Source of the DNA: Streptomyces fildesensis
Lineage (GTDB): Bacteria > Actinomycetota > Actinomycetes > Streptomycetales > Streptomycetaceae
NCBI RefSeq assembly: GCF_016107395.1
Contig: NZ_JAAIKO010000028.1
Coordinates: forward strand, 41,831-105,830
Direction: 5' to 3'
Length of the DNA: 64,000 bases
Positions 18,678 to 26,760 of the stretch are shown here, in pieces (position 1 is the first letter of the stretch; the number at the start of each line of letters is the position of its first letter). The notes below the pieces were generated by a model. It had not been told where the DNA came from. It did no database searches and worked only from the letters and a program-made list of their open reading frames with translations. A program made the translations under genes and the position numbers.

Positions 18678-19376
18678 GTGGCCGTGAACCGTCCCGACCC
18701 CGTACCGGCGGTCCTGGAGAGTCAGTCGCGGCTGCGGGCGCTGCTCGGCGGGCTGACCGACGCCGACGTCCGCGCCCCGAGCGCACTGCCCGGCTGGACC
18801 CGCGGGCACCTGCTCAGCCATGTCGAAGGGGTCGGGTTCGCCCTGGCCCGGCAGGCGCGTTACGCCCTCAAGGACGAGCTGATCGATCCCTACGACGGCG
18901 GGCGGCCGGCCCGAGACGCCGCCATCGAGGCCGGACACGGCCGCTCGGCCGCCGAACTGCGGGCGGCCGTCACCGCGGCGCTCGACGAGGCCGAGCAGGC
19001 GTGGACGGCCGTCGGCCCGCGGGACCTGGAGCGGCCGGTGCGCTATCGCGACGCCACGCTGTCGGCCGCCGCGCTCGCCTGGTGGCGGGAGTTGGAGATC
19101 CACACGGCGGACGCCGCGATCGGGTACCGGACCGCGCAGTGGTCACGGCCGTTCTGCGCGCACGTCCTGGACTTCCTCGCGCCGCGGGTACCGGACGCGG
19201 TGCGGCTGACGCTCGCGGCGTCGGACGGCCCGGAGGCACTTGTCCTCGGGGACGGCGAACCGGTCACCGTAGGCGGTGCGCTCACCGACCTCACCGCCTG
19301 GCTGGCGGGACGCGAGCCGCTGGGCCCGCTGGACAGCGGAGTGGCGCCGCTGCCCGAACTCGGGCCGTGGCCGTAG
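18678..19376 (+). CDS. Mycothiol-dependent maleylpyruvate isomerase family protein
   Basis: This 232-residue DinB/MDMPI-fold protein is probably a mycothiol-dependent enzyme. The start is GTG 18678, five bases after AAGGAG (18667-18672). An upstream in-frame ATG at 18564 adds Pro/Arg-rich residues. The N-terminal helix bundle has ALPGWTRGHLLSHVEG (family metal-ligand His), and WWRELEIHTADAAIGY provides the second and third His ligands. The C-terminal part is the small domain with LTDLTAWLAGREP. The substrate is unknown, and no gentisate genes lie nearby. A strong hairpin follows at 19421-19458. Confidence 0.85.
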   Translation: MAVNRPDPVPAVLESQSRLRALLGGLTDADVRAPSALPGWTRGHLLSHVEGVGFALARQARYALKDELIDPYDGGRPARDAAIEAGHGRSAAELRAAVTAALDEAEQAWTAVGPRDLERPVRYRDATLSAAALAWWRELEIHTADAAIGYRTAQWSRPFCAHVLDFLAPRVPDAVRLTLAASDGPEALVLGDGEPVTVGGALTDLTAWLAGREPLGPLDSGVAPLPELGPWP

Positions 19377-19420
19377 TCGTAGCCGTGGCCGTAGCCATGC
19401 TGGTGTCCGGCCCCGAACAG

Positions 19421-19458
19421 CCGGCCGCCGGGCCTCGGTGACGAGGCCCGGCGGCCGG
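19421..19458. terminator. Bidirectional hairpin, 17-bp stem
   Basis: CCGGCCGCCGGGCCTCG pairs perfectly with 19442-19458 across GTGA. It separates the convergent isomerase-family and DUF397 genes. Confidence 0.85.
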
Positions 19459-19480
19459 TGGGGCGTACGGGACGGACGCC

Positions 19481-19720
19481 TCAGGTGAGGTCGAACTCGC
19501 CGTCACGCGCGCCGAGTACGAAGGCGCGCCATTCGGCGGGCGTGAAGATCAGCGACGGCCCGTCCGGGCTCCGCCCGTCCCGCATCGCGATGTAGCCCTC
19601 GATAAAGGCGATCTGGACGTCGCCCGTGCCCTGACTGCTGGACTGCCAGTCCGCGCTCGCAAGATCCAGCTGCGGCTTCTTACCGTTGGTCAACGGCTGT
19701 CCGATGGTGCTCTCGGCCAC
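19481..19720 (-). CDS. DUF397 protein, orphan
   Basis: A 79-residue DUF397 protein with a GTG start at 19720 and an upstream GGAGGAG. The family signature is visible: LASADWQSSSQG, VQIAFIEGYIAMRD, SPDGPSLIFTPAEWRAFV. DUF397 proteins are Streptomyces regulators or antitoxin-like partners usually encoded beside an XRE-family HTH protein. No such partner lies next to this copy. Function is inferred from family only. Confidence 0.85.
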   Translation of the reverse strand: MAESTIGQPLTNGKKPQLDLASADWQSSSQGTGDVQIAFIEGYIAMRDGRSPDGPSLIFTPAEWRAFVLGARDGEFDLT

Positions 19721-19818
19721 GTCCGCTCTCCTCCCACGTCGTCATCCGCGACCCAGCCTAGCCACCGGGCCCTTTGCCCGACAGGCAATGGGACAAGCTG
19801 CCCGGATACACCGCCCGA

Positions 19819-20985
19819 TCAGGTGGTGGGCCGGTCCGCGCCGACGAGCCACATCGAGAAGAACTGCGCGCCGCCGCCGTACGCGTGGCCCAGCGCCCGG
19901 CGGGCCCCTTCCACCTGGTGCTCACCGGCCTGGCCGCGTACCTGCAGCGCCGCCTCGGCGAACCGGATCATGCCGGACGCGCCGATCGGGTTGGTGGACA
20001 GCACCCCGCCCGACGGGTTGACGGGGAGATCGCCGTCGAGTTCGGTGACGCCCGCCTCGGTGAGCTTCCAGCCCTCCCCCTCGGCGGCGAAGCCGAGGTT
20101 CTCCAGCCACATCGGCTCGTACCAGGAGAACGGCACGTACATCTCGACCGCGTCGATCTCCCGGCGCGGATCGGTGATCCCGGCCTGCCGGTACACATCG
20201 GCGGCGCAGTCCTTGCCGGCCTGCGGGCTGACGTAGTCCTTGCCCGCGAACATCGTCGGCTCGCTGCGCATGGCCCCGCCGTGCAGCCAGGCGGGCGGGC
20301 GCGGCGTCCGGGCCGCGCCCTCGGTGTCGGTGAGCACCATCGCGACCGCGCCGTCGGAGGACGGGCAGGTCTCGGAGTAGCGGATCGGGTCCCACAGCAT
20401 GGGGGCGGCCCGCACCTTCTCCAGGGTGATGTCCTTCTCGTGCAGGTGGGCGTAGGGGTTCTTCAGGGCGTTGCGGCGGTCCTTGAACGCGACGAGGGAG
20501 CCGATGTGGTCGGGCGCCCCGGTGCGGCGCATGTAGGCGCGTACGTGCGGGGCGAAGAAGCCGCCGGCGCCGGCGAGCAGCGGCTGCTGGAACGGGATCG
20601 GCAGCGAGAGCCCCCACATGGCGTTGGACTCGGACTGCTTCTCGAACGCGACGGTCAGTACGGTGCGGTGGACGCGGGCCGCGACCAGGTTGGAGGCGAC
20701 CAGCGCGGTCGAGCCGCCGACCGAGCCCGCGGTGTGCACCCGCAGCATCGGTTTGCCGACCGCTCCGAGGGCGTCCGCCAGATACAGCTCCGGCATCATC
20801 ACGCCCTCGAAGAAGTCCGGGGCCTTGCCGATGACGACCGCGTCGATGTCGGCGAAGGTGAGTTCGGCGTCGGCGAGCGCCCGCAGGGCCGCCTCGCGCA
20901 GCAGCCCCGCGATCGACACGTCGTGCCGGGCCGCGACGTGCTTGGTCTGGCCGATGCCGACGACGGCCACGGGTGCCTTGCTCAT
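19819..20985 (-). CDS. Thiolase-like acyltransferase/lipid-transfer protein 1
   Basis: A 388-residue thiolase-superfamily protein. It starts VAVVGIGQTKH and has NPSGGVLSTNPIGASG near 320-335, but the usual nucleophilic Cys region reads HTAGSVGGSTAL with no Cys, and the GHP histidine is missing. It therefore resembles SCP-x/Ltp2-type proteins that act as retro-aldolases on CoA esters. ATG 20985 overlaps the stop of the upstream thiolase-like gene by four bases (ATGA), so the two are translationally coupled and probably form a complex. It ends the operon that starts with the crotonase at 23814. Its substrate is not known. Confidence 0.85.
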   Translation of the reverse strand: MSKAPVAVVGIGQTKHVAARHDVSIAGLLREAALRALADAELTFADIDAVVIGKAPDFFEGVMMPELYLADALGAVGKPMLRVHTAGSVGGSTALVASNLVAARVHRTVLTVAFEKQSESNAMWGLSLPIPFQQPLLAGAGGFFAPHVRAYMRRTGAPDHIGSLVAFKDRRNALKNPYAHLHEKDITLEKVRAAPMLWDPIRYSETCPSSDGAVAMVLTDTEGAARTPRPPAWLHGGAMRSEPTMFAGKDYVSPQAGKDCAADVYRQAGITDPRREIDAVEMYVPFSWYEPMWLENLGFAAEGEGWKLTEAGVTELDGDLPVNPSGGVLSTNPIGASGMIRFAEAALQVRGQAGEHQVEGARRALGHAYGGGAQFFSMWLVGADRPTT

Positions 20986-22028
20986 TTCACATCCCCTTCC
21001 AGGACGGCGACCAGGTTCTGCTGCAGGCAGGGACCGGAGGTCGCGTGGGCCACGGCGCGGTCGGAGTCGCCGCGGTGGATGCGGGCGGCCGCCTCGCCGA
21101 GCCGGATCAGGCCGGCGGCCATGATGGGGTTGGCGGCGAGCGGACCGCCGGACGGGTTGACGTCCACCTCGTCGCCCAGCCGCAGCGCCCTGCGCAGCAC
21201 GACCTCCTGGGAGGTGAACGGCGCGTGCAGTTCCGCGGTGTCGACCGGCGCGTCGAAGAGCCCGGCCCGTTCGGCCGCGAGCCGGGTGGACGGTGAGTCG
21301 GTGAGGTCGCGGACGCCGAGGCTGTGCGCCTCGATCCGGTGGTCGAGGCCGCGGATCCACGCGGGCCTGGCGCAGAGCCGGCGGGCGGTGTCCCCGGCGG
21401 CCAGCACGATCGCGGCGGCGCCGTCGCCGACCGGCGGGCAGTCCTGGCGGCGCAGCGGCTGGACGACGTACTCCCCGCCGTCGCGGACGGAGGTGAGCTG
21501 CGCGTACGGGTTGTCCCGCGCGGAGGCGCGGCTGCGGGCGGCGACCCCGGCGAGTTCGGGTTCGCTGGTGTGCCCCGCGTCGATGAGGGCCCGCGCCTGG
21601 AGCGCGGCGAGCGCGACCGGGTCGGGCCACAGCGGCGCGACGTAGTACGGGTCGAGCTGGCGGGTCAGTACCTCGCGGACGTCGCCGGGCGAGGACTTGC
21701 CGTAGGAGTACACCAGCGCGGTGTCGGCCTCACCGGTGAGGATCTTCACCCAGGCCTCGTAGAGCGCCCAGGCGCCGTCCATCTCGACATGCGATTCGGA
21801 GATCGGCGGCCAGGCGCCGACCCCGTCCAGGGCCATCGTGAAGGAGAAGGCCCGGCCGGCGAGGTAGTCCGACGACCCGGAGCAGGTGAAGCCGATGTCG
21901 CTGGCCTTCAGTTCGACCTGGTCGAACGCCTCGTGCAGCACGGGCATGAGCAGTTCGACCTCGGAGACCTCGGCCGTGCTGCGGGCGTGCCGGCTCTGGG
22001 CGAACGCCACGATCGCGACGTCCCGCAT
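20982..22028 (-). CDS. Thiolase-like acyltransferase/lipid-transfer protein 2
   Basis: A 348-residue thiolase-fold protein, paralogous to the downstream one. The N-terminus is VAIVAFAQSRHA. The nucleophile position lacks Cys (HVEMDGAWALYEAW), and NPSGGPLAANPIMAAG is the conserved loop. The C-terminal GPCLQQN keeps a Cys. Its start abuts the stop of the DUF35 gene without a gap and its stop overlaps the next gene, so all three are co-translated. Thiolase-like plus DUF35 pairs are known from steroid side-chain cleavage (Ltp2-ChsH2 type). A similar aldolase or acyl-transfer role is inferred here. Confidence 0.85.
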   Translation of the reverse strand: MRDVAIVAFAQSRHARSTAEVSEVELLMPVLHEAFDQVELKASDIGFTCSGSSDYLAGRAFSFTMALDGVGAWPPISESHVEMDGAWALYEAWVKILTGEADTALVYSYGKSSPGDVREVLTRQLDPYYVAPLWPDPVALAALQARALIDAGHTSEPELAGVAARSRASARDNPYAQLTSVRDGGEYVVQPLRRQDCPPVGDGAAAIVLAAGDTARRLCARPAWIRGLDHRIEAHSLGVRDLTDSPSTRLAAERAGLFDAPVDTAELHAPFTSQEVVLRRALRLGDEVDVNPSGGPLAANPIMAAGLIRLGEAAARIHRGDSDRAVAHATSGPCLQQNLVAVLEGDVK

Positions 22029-22979
22029 CTAGACCATCTCCTTGTACGTGTCGTAGCCGGCGTCGGGCTCTCCGGTCGGCCGGTAGTGGTCGGGGAAGCC
22101 GCCGTCGTCGCTCCACACGGGTTCGACGCGCATGCCCATCCGCACCTGGTCGTAGGGGAGGCCGCCGATGCGCCCGTGCAGGGCGAGGTCCGCGCCGTCC
22201 AGGGCGATGTGCGCGTAGACGTACGGCACTTCGATGTCGAGGCCGCGGGCCTTGATGTTGACGATGCAGAAGGTGGTGATGGTGCCGCCAGGTCCCACTT
22301 CCACCTGTTCCTCGGTGGCGACGCCGCAGGTGGGGCAGGCGCCCCGGGGCGGGATGTAGACCTTGCGGCAGGACGGGCAGCGTTCGCCGATCATCTTGCG
22401 GTCGGCGAGCGCGGCGAGGTAGCGGGTCTGGGCCCGGCCGGGGCTGTAGACGTAGTCGAGGCGCGCGGGGGCGACGATGCCGGTCACCGGATCGGTGAAC
22501 TCGCCGTGGTGCGCGGTGGCCGCGCGCTCCGGCGGCCCGGTCCCGTCGTCCGGTTCGAAGCAGGCGATGTCGGTGATCGCGCCGACCCGCTCGGCGGCCC
22601 AGCGGATCCGTACCCGCATTCCGGTGCTGACGGCGTCGGGGCCGGCCGCGTCCAGGGCGTGCAGCATCGCGGTGTCGGCGCCGTCGAGGCGGACCAGGAC
22701 CCAGGCGAAGGGCGTGGAGAGCGGCTGGTTGCGCCCGGGGTCGGGGTTCCAGGCCCAGGTGGTGACGGTGCCGGTGGCGCCGACCTCGACGAGTTCCCGC
22801 AGCTCCGCCGAGGTGACGGGGTCGTATTCGACGGGCGGTACGAGCACCCGGTCGTCGCCGGTGCGCACACCGAGCACGGTGCGTTCGCGCAGGCCGGTGA
22901 GGAACGCGCTCTGGACGGGGCCGAGCGAGCGGGTGAACGGGAACTCGACGACCAGTGGTGCGCTGAGGACTTCGGTCAT
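22029..22979 (-). CDS. Zn-ribbon/OB-fold (DUF35) acyl-CoA-binding protein, duplicated
   Basis: This 316-residue protein has two OB-fold units. The first (about 20-145) lacks a zinc site, and the second has a rubredoxin-like zinc ribbon CPSC at 201-204 and CPTC at 215-218 before a DUF35 OB fold (220-300). DUF35 proteins bind acyl-CoA and are obligate partners of thiolase-like enzymes. Immediate coupling to two thiolase-like genes supports that role. ATG 22979 lies 28 bp after the crotonase stop. The two-OB form is longer than the usual 130-150 residue DUF35 protein, possibly to serve both thiolase-like partners. Confidence 0.85.
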   Translation of the reverse strand: MTEVLSAPLVVEFPFTRSLGPVQSAFLTGLRERTVLGVRTGDDRVLVPPVEYDPVTSAELRELVEVGATGTVTTWAWNPDPGRNQPLSTPFAWVLVRLDGADTAMLHALDAAGPDAVSTGMRVRIRWAAERVGAITDIACFEPDDGTGPPERAATAHHGEFTDPVTGIVAPARLDYVYSPGRAQTRYLAALADRKMIGERCPSCRKVYIPPRGACPTCGVATEEQVEVGPGGTITTFCIVNIKARGLDIEVPYVYAHIALDGADLALHGRIGGLPYDQVRMGMRVEPVWSDDGGFPDHYRPTGEPDAGYDTYKEMV

Positions 22980-23007
22980 GGGGGCTTCTCTCCTTGGGTC
23001 CCTGGGG

Positions 23008-23814
23008 TCAGGCGCGCTTGAAGACCGCGGGGCGCTTCTCGGCGAAGGCCCGGGGACCTTCCTTCGCGTCGGCGGTGGCGAAGATCGGCCAGCCCCGCTC
23101 CAGTTCGTGCTTGAGGCCCTCCGTCTCGGTCATCTCCGCGGTGTCGTACACGGACGCCTTGACCGCCTCGACGGCCAGCGGCCCGTTGGCGTTGATCTGT
23201 TCCGCGATCTCCAGGGCTCGCTTCAGCGCCGTGCCGTCGGGCACGACATGGCCGATCAGGCCGATGTCCTTCGCCTCCGCCGCGGAGTAGGGGCGGCCGG
23301 TGAGCAGCATCTCCAGGGCGTGGGTGCGGGGGATCTGCCGGGGCAGCCGCACGGTGGAGCCGCCGATCGGGAAGAGCGCGCGCCGGACCTCGAAGAGCCC
23401 GAGGGTGGCGCTCTCCCCGGCGACGCGGATGTCGGTGCCCTGCAGGATCTCGGTGCCGCCGGCCACGCAGTACCCCTCGACGGCGGCGATCACCGGTTTG
23501 CGCGGCCGGTGGTGCCGGAGCATCGCCTTCCAGTGCAGATCGGGGTCCTCCTTCATCCGGTCGCGGTACTCCTGCCCGGCCATCGCGCCGTCGTCGGAGG
23601 CCAGCGCCTTGAGGTCCATGCCGGCGCAGAAGGTGCCGCCGGCCCCGGTGAGGACGATGGAGCGGATCGAGTCGTCGGCGTCGGCCGCCAGCCAGCCGTC
23701 GTACAGACCGACCAGCATCGGCAGCGAGAGGGCGTTCTTCGCCTCGGGCCGGTTCAGGGTCAGTACGAGCGTCGCGCCGACGCGCTCCACCGTGAGATGT
23801 TCCGTGCCGCCCAT
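23008..23814 (-). CDS. Enoyl-CoA hydratase/isomerase (crotonase family)
   Basis: The 268-residue crotonase-fold protein should hydrate or isomerise an enoyl-CoA. The oxyanion-hole segments GTFCAGMDLKAL and CVAGGTEILQG are present. The catalytic Glu of the second segment is at GGTE. ATG 23814 follows GGAGG by six bases; an in-frame start seven codons earlier has none. It is the first gene of a four-gene operon (crotonase, DUF35 protein, two thiolase-like proteins) divergent from an acyl-CoA ligase gene. The shared 180-bp promoter region has two palindromes that recur elsewhere in the island. Confidence 0.9.
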   Translation of the reverse strand: MGGTEHLTVERVGATLVLTLNRPEAKNALSLPMLVGLYDGWLAADADDSIRSIVLTGAGGTFCAGMDLKALASDDGAMAGQEYRDRMKEDPDLHWKAMLRHHRPRKPVIAAVEGYCVAGGTEILQGTDIRVAGESATLGLFEVRRALFPIGGSTVRLPRQIPRTHALEMLLTGRPYSAAEAKDIGLIGHVVPDGTALKRALEIAEQINANGPLAVEAVKASVYDTAEMTETEGLKHELERGWPIFATADAKEGPRAFAEKRPAVFKRA

Positions 23815-23851
23815 GGCCGGCCTCCAAGGTCGCAATCTTCCGTCGCGGACC

Positions 23852-23865
23852 TAGAACAGGTTGCA
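23852..23865. promoter_or_regulatory. TNNAACNNGTTNNA palindrome (KstR-like operator)
   Basis: TAGAACAGGTTGCA fits the TNNAACNNGTTNNA pattern known for the mycobacterial cholesterol-catabolism repressor KstR. It lies just upstream of the crotonase operon. A second match is at 38576-38589 before the acyl-CoA dehydrogenase. Confidence 0.5.
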
Positions 23866-23892
23866 GTAGGCGCAGGTCGAGTTCAATAGTTT

Positions 23893-23909
23893 TCTGACTA
23901 CCAGTCAGA
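23893..23909. promoter_or_regulatory. TetR-type operator, TCTGACT/AGTCAGA
   Basis: Perfect 7-bp inverted arms TCTGACT and AGTCAGA are separated by ACC in the divergent crotonase/ligase promoter region. The core matches the palindrome at 34139-34159 before the nitronate monooxygenase operon. Confidence 0.6.
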
Positions 23910-23995
23910 TTTCCCGCCCGGGAACCCTTCCCACCTCGCTCCAGGAGGGTTCTAATGACCGCCGAGACCTTCGCAGCATCAAGGCTGGAGGAGCC

Positions 23996-25630
23996 GTGGA
24001 GTACAACCTTGCCGACCTCTTCGAGTCGGTCGTGGACGTGGTCCCGGACCGGGAGGCGCTCGTCTACATCGACCACCCCGGATCGGGCGCCGAGCGGCGG
24101 CTGACGTACGCCCAGCTCGACGCGGCCGCGAACCGGATCGCGCACCACCTGATCGGCAGCGGGATCCTTCCCGGCGACCACGTCGGACTGCATCTCTACA
24201 ACGGCATCGAGTACCTGCAGACGGCACTGGCCTGCGTCAAGGCCCGTGCCGTGCCGGTGAACGTCAACTACCGGTACGTGGAGGAGGAGCTGGTCTACCT
24301 CTACCGGGACGCGGATCTGACGGCACTGGTCTTCGACGCCGAGTTCACCGGCCGGGTGGCCGCCGCACTGCCGCACACCGAGAAGCTGCGGCACCTGGTC
24401 AGGGTGGGCGTTCCGGCCGGGGACGAGCGGGAACCGGCCATCGCGCCGGTGGCCTTCACCGACGCCGAGGCGGCCGGATCCCCGGACCGCGGCTTCCCGC
24501 CGCGCTCCGCGGACGACCAGTTCATCATCTACACCGGCGGCACCACCGGTATGCCCAAGGGCGTCATGTGGCGCCAGGAGGACCTCTTCTTCTCCGGCAT
24601 GGGCGGCGGCGCCCCCACCGGCGAGCCGGTCAAGCGGCCCGAGGAGCTGGCGGAGCGGGTCGCCGCGGGCGGCGAGGGGCTGGTCTTCTTCCCGACCCCG
24701 CCGCTGATGCACGGCACCTCCACGCTCACCGCGTTCATCGGCTTCAACTTCGGCCAGAAGGTCGTCATCCACCGCAAGTACGTGCCGGACGAGGTGCTGC
24801 GCACCATCGAGAAGGAGAAGGTCAGCAGCGTCTCGCTGGTCGGCGACGCCATGCTCCGGCCGCTGGCGGACGCCCTCGCCGGACCGCTGGCCGGCACCGA
24901 CTGCTCCTCGCTGTTCACCATCTCCAGCTCGGGCGCGATCATGTCCGAGACCGTCCGCGCCCAGTTCCAGGCGCTGGTCCCGACGGTCATGATCCTGAAC
25001 AACTTCGGCTCCTCGGAGTCCGGCTTCAACGGAACGGCCACCGACGACTCCAGCCCCGCCAACGGCTTCCGGCTGCGGGTCAACTCCCATATCGCGGTGG
25101 TCGACCTGGCCACGCTGGAGCCGGTCACGGTCGGCGAACCGGGACGCATCGCCCTGCGCGGACACGTACCGCTCGGCTACTACAACGACCCCGAGAAGAC
25201 CGCGGAGACGTTCTTCCAGCGGGACGGCGAGCGGTGGGTGCTGCTCGGGGACATGGCGACGGTCGACGAGGACGGCGTCGTCACCGTTCTCGGGCGCGGT
25301 TCGCAGTGCATCAACACCGGTGGCGAGAAGGTCTATCCGGAGGAGGTCGAGGAGGCGCTCAAGGCGCACCCCGACGTCTATGACGCACTGGTCGCCGGGG
25401 TGCCGGACGAGAAGTGGGGCAATCACGTCGCCGCCGTCGTCCAGCCGCGCGACGGTGCGGACCCACTGACCCTCGACGACATCCAGGCGCACTGCCGCAC
25501 CCGGCTGGCCGGCTACAAGATCCCGCGCAGCCTCGTCCTCATGGACAGCATCCAGCGCTCCCCCAGCGGCAAGGCCGACTACCGCTGGGCCCGTTCGGTG
25601 GCCACCGACGCGGCGGAGGCCGGGCGGTAG
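23996..25630 (+). CDS. Acyl-CoA synthetase (FadD/ANL family) 1
   Basis: A 544-residue adenylating CoA ligase. Motif A3 is FIIYTGGTTGMPKGVMW (about 178-194). The pocket-closing segment has NNFGSSESGFNGT. A7/A8 are VLLGDMATVDEDG and GRGSQCINTGGEKVYPEEVE. The catalytic Lys is in PRSLVLMDSIQRSPSGKADY. It starts at GTG 23996 after GGAGG. It activates a carboxylic acid for the divergent crotonase/thiolase operon and shares its promoter region. Chain or steroid preference cannot be read from sequence. Nothing follows in operon except possibly the small monooxygenase-fold gene 92 bp on. Confidence 0.93.
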   Translation: MEYNLADLFESVVDVVPDREALVYIDHPGSGAERRLTYAQLDAAANRIAHHLIGSGILPGDHVGLHLYNGIEYLQTALACVKARAVPVNVNYRYVEEELVYLYRDADLTALVFDAEFTGRVAAALPHTEKLRHLVRVGVPAGDEREPAIAPVAFTDAEAAGSPDRGFPPRSADDQFIIYTGGTTGMPKGVMWRQEDLFFSGMGGGAPTGEPVKRPEELAERVAAGGEGLVFFPTPPLMHGTSTLTAFIGFNFGQKVVIHRKYVPDEVLRTIEKEKVSSVSLVGDAMLRPLADALAGPLAGTDCSSLFTISSSGAIMSETVRAQFQALVPTVMILNNFGSSESGFNGTATDDSSPANGFRLRVNSHIAVVDLATLEPVTVGEPGRIALRGHVPLGYYNDPEKTAETFFQRDGERWVLLGDMATVDEDGVVTVLGRGSQCINTGGEKVYPEEVEEALKAHPDVYDALVAGVPDEKWGNHVAAVVQPRDGADPLTLDDIQAHCRTRLAGYKIPRSLVLMDSIQRSPSGKADYRWARSVATDAAEAGR

Positions 25631-25722
25631 TCGGGCGGCCGCCCGAGGGGACGTCCCGGGCCGTTGTCAGTGGCGGCGCTTACGATCAGCGGTCAGGATC
25701 CCCCGTCGATCGGAGTGCGCGC

Positions 25723-26067
25723 GTGTCCGCCGATTCCACCTCGTTCCAACGTCCCGAGCCGCCGTACTACGCCGTCATCATCACGACACTGCCGAGCGGC
25801 GAGGACCCGGAGGGGTACGCGGACGCGAACCGCCGCATGGGACCGCTCTCCGCCAAGTGGCCCGGATACCTGGGCCGCGAGTCGGAGAGCGGTCCCGACG
25901 GCCGCGATCTGCTGGTGGTCTATTACTCGGACGCGGAGTCCATAGCCTCCTGGAAGGCCGATCCGGAGCACCTGGAGGTGCAACGGCTGGGCCGGGAGCG
26001 GTGGTACGCCTCGTACAGCGTCGAAGTGGCCCGCGTGGAGCGTGCCTACGGCTTCCGGCGCGACTAG
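25723..26067 (+). CDS. Antibiotic biosynthesis monooxygenase (ABM)-fold protein
   Basis: A 114-residue dimeric alpha-beta barrel protein. YYAVIITTLPSG, LSAKWPGYLGRES, DLLVVYYSDAESIASWKADPEH and WYASYSVEVARVERAYGF match the stress-response ABM subfamily. GTG 25723 follows GGAGTG. The role (heme degradation, quinone oxidation or none) is not predictable. It is followed by a hairpin at 26079-26117. Confidence 0.8.
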   Translation: MSADSTSFQRPEPPYYAVIITTLPSGEDPEGYADANRRMGPLSAKWPGYLGRESESGPDGRDLLVVYYSDAESIASWKADPEHLEVQRLGRERWYASYSVEVARVERAYGFRRD

Positions 26068-26078
26068 GGCCTCCGACC

Positions 26079-26117
26079 GGGTGAGGCGGTGCGGCCGCAC
26101 GGCACATCGCCTCACCC
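26079..26117 (+). terminator. Hairpin after ABM gene
   Basis: GGGTGAGGCG (26079-26088) pairs with CGCCTCACCC (26108-26117), enclosing a second palindrome GTGCGGCCGCAC. It lies 12 bp after the stop codon. Confidence 0.7.
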
Positions 26118-26126
26118 CGTGGATTC

Positions 26127-26146
26127 TGTACCTACTAGTATGTACA
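26127..26146. promoter_or_regulatory. 20-bp operator before tetR gene
   Basis: The site is palindromic except at one symmetric pair, with TGTAC and GTACA ends around TACTAGTA. It ends eight bases before the TetR start codon, so autorepression is very likely. Confidence 0.7.
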
Positions 26147-26154
26147 CTCGGATC

Positions 26155-26730
26155 ATGGAGACCTCGGAACGGTTGATCGCGAGCACCCAGGAACTCCTCT
26201 GGGAACGCGGCTACACCGGCACCAGCCCCAAGGCGATCCAGCAGCACGCGGGCGCCGGCCAGGGCAGCATGTACCACCACTTCTCCGGCAAGCCCGAGCT
26301 CGCGCTGACCGCGATGCGGCGCAGCGCGGAGCAGCTGATGGCCCAGGCCGACGCCCAGATGTCGGGCGGGGGCACCGCACTGGAGCGGGTCTCGGCCTAT
26401 CTGCTGCGCGAGCGCGACGCGCTGCGCGGCTGCCGGGTCGGCCGGATGGCCATGGATCCGGACGTGATCGACAGCCCGGAGCTGCGCCGCCCGGTCCAGG
26501 AGACCTTCGCCTGGCTGCGCGGACGGCTCGCGGAGATCATCGCCGAGGGCCTGGCCGCGGGCGAGTTCAACGCCGCGCTCGATCCGCGGGACACCGCCGC
26601 CATGATCACCGCCGTCGTCCAGGGCGGCTATGTGCTCGCCCGCGCCGAGGACTCGCAGGAGCCGTTCCACCAGGCGGTGCGCGGTGCGGTCGCGCTGCTC
26701 GCCGCCCGCTCGACCACCGCCGACCGGTGA
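26155..26730 (+). CDS. TetR regulator, LmrA/YxaF type
   Basis: A 191-residue TetR repressor. The N-terminal HTH is TSPKAIQQHAGAGQGSMYHHFSGKPEL (about 23-49), and the ligand domain has the LmrA/YxaF-type GCRVGRMAMDPDVIDSPELR. ATG 26155 was preferred because the operator at 26127-26146 lies just upstream. It heads an operon with a DUF4865 gene (30 bp downstream) and an AhpD-type gene. In this family the repressor usually controls the small oxidoreductase-like genes beside it. The effector is unknown. Confidence 0.9.
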   Translation: METSERLIASTQELLWERGYTGTSPKAIQQHAGAGQGSMYHHFSGKPELALTAMRRSAEQLMAQADAQMSGGGTALERVSAYLLRERDALRGCRVGRMAMDPDVIDSPELRRPVQETFAWLRGRLAEIIAEGLAAGEFNAALDPRDTAAMITAVVQGGYVLARAEDSQEPFHQAVRGAVALLAARSTTADR

Positions 26731-26760
26731 CCACCGCCGAGCCGTAGGGAGTTCAGCCCG

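Noticed and set aside
22976..25492. An 838-codon minus-strand frame opposite the acyl-CoA ligase
   Set aside because: Shadow of the ligase and crotonase genes with biased composition and no domain.
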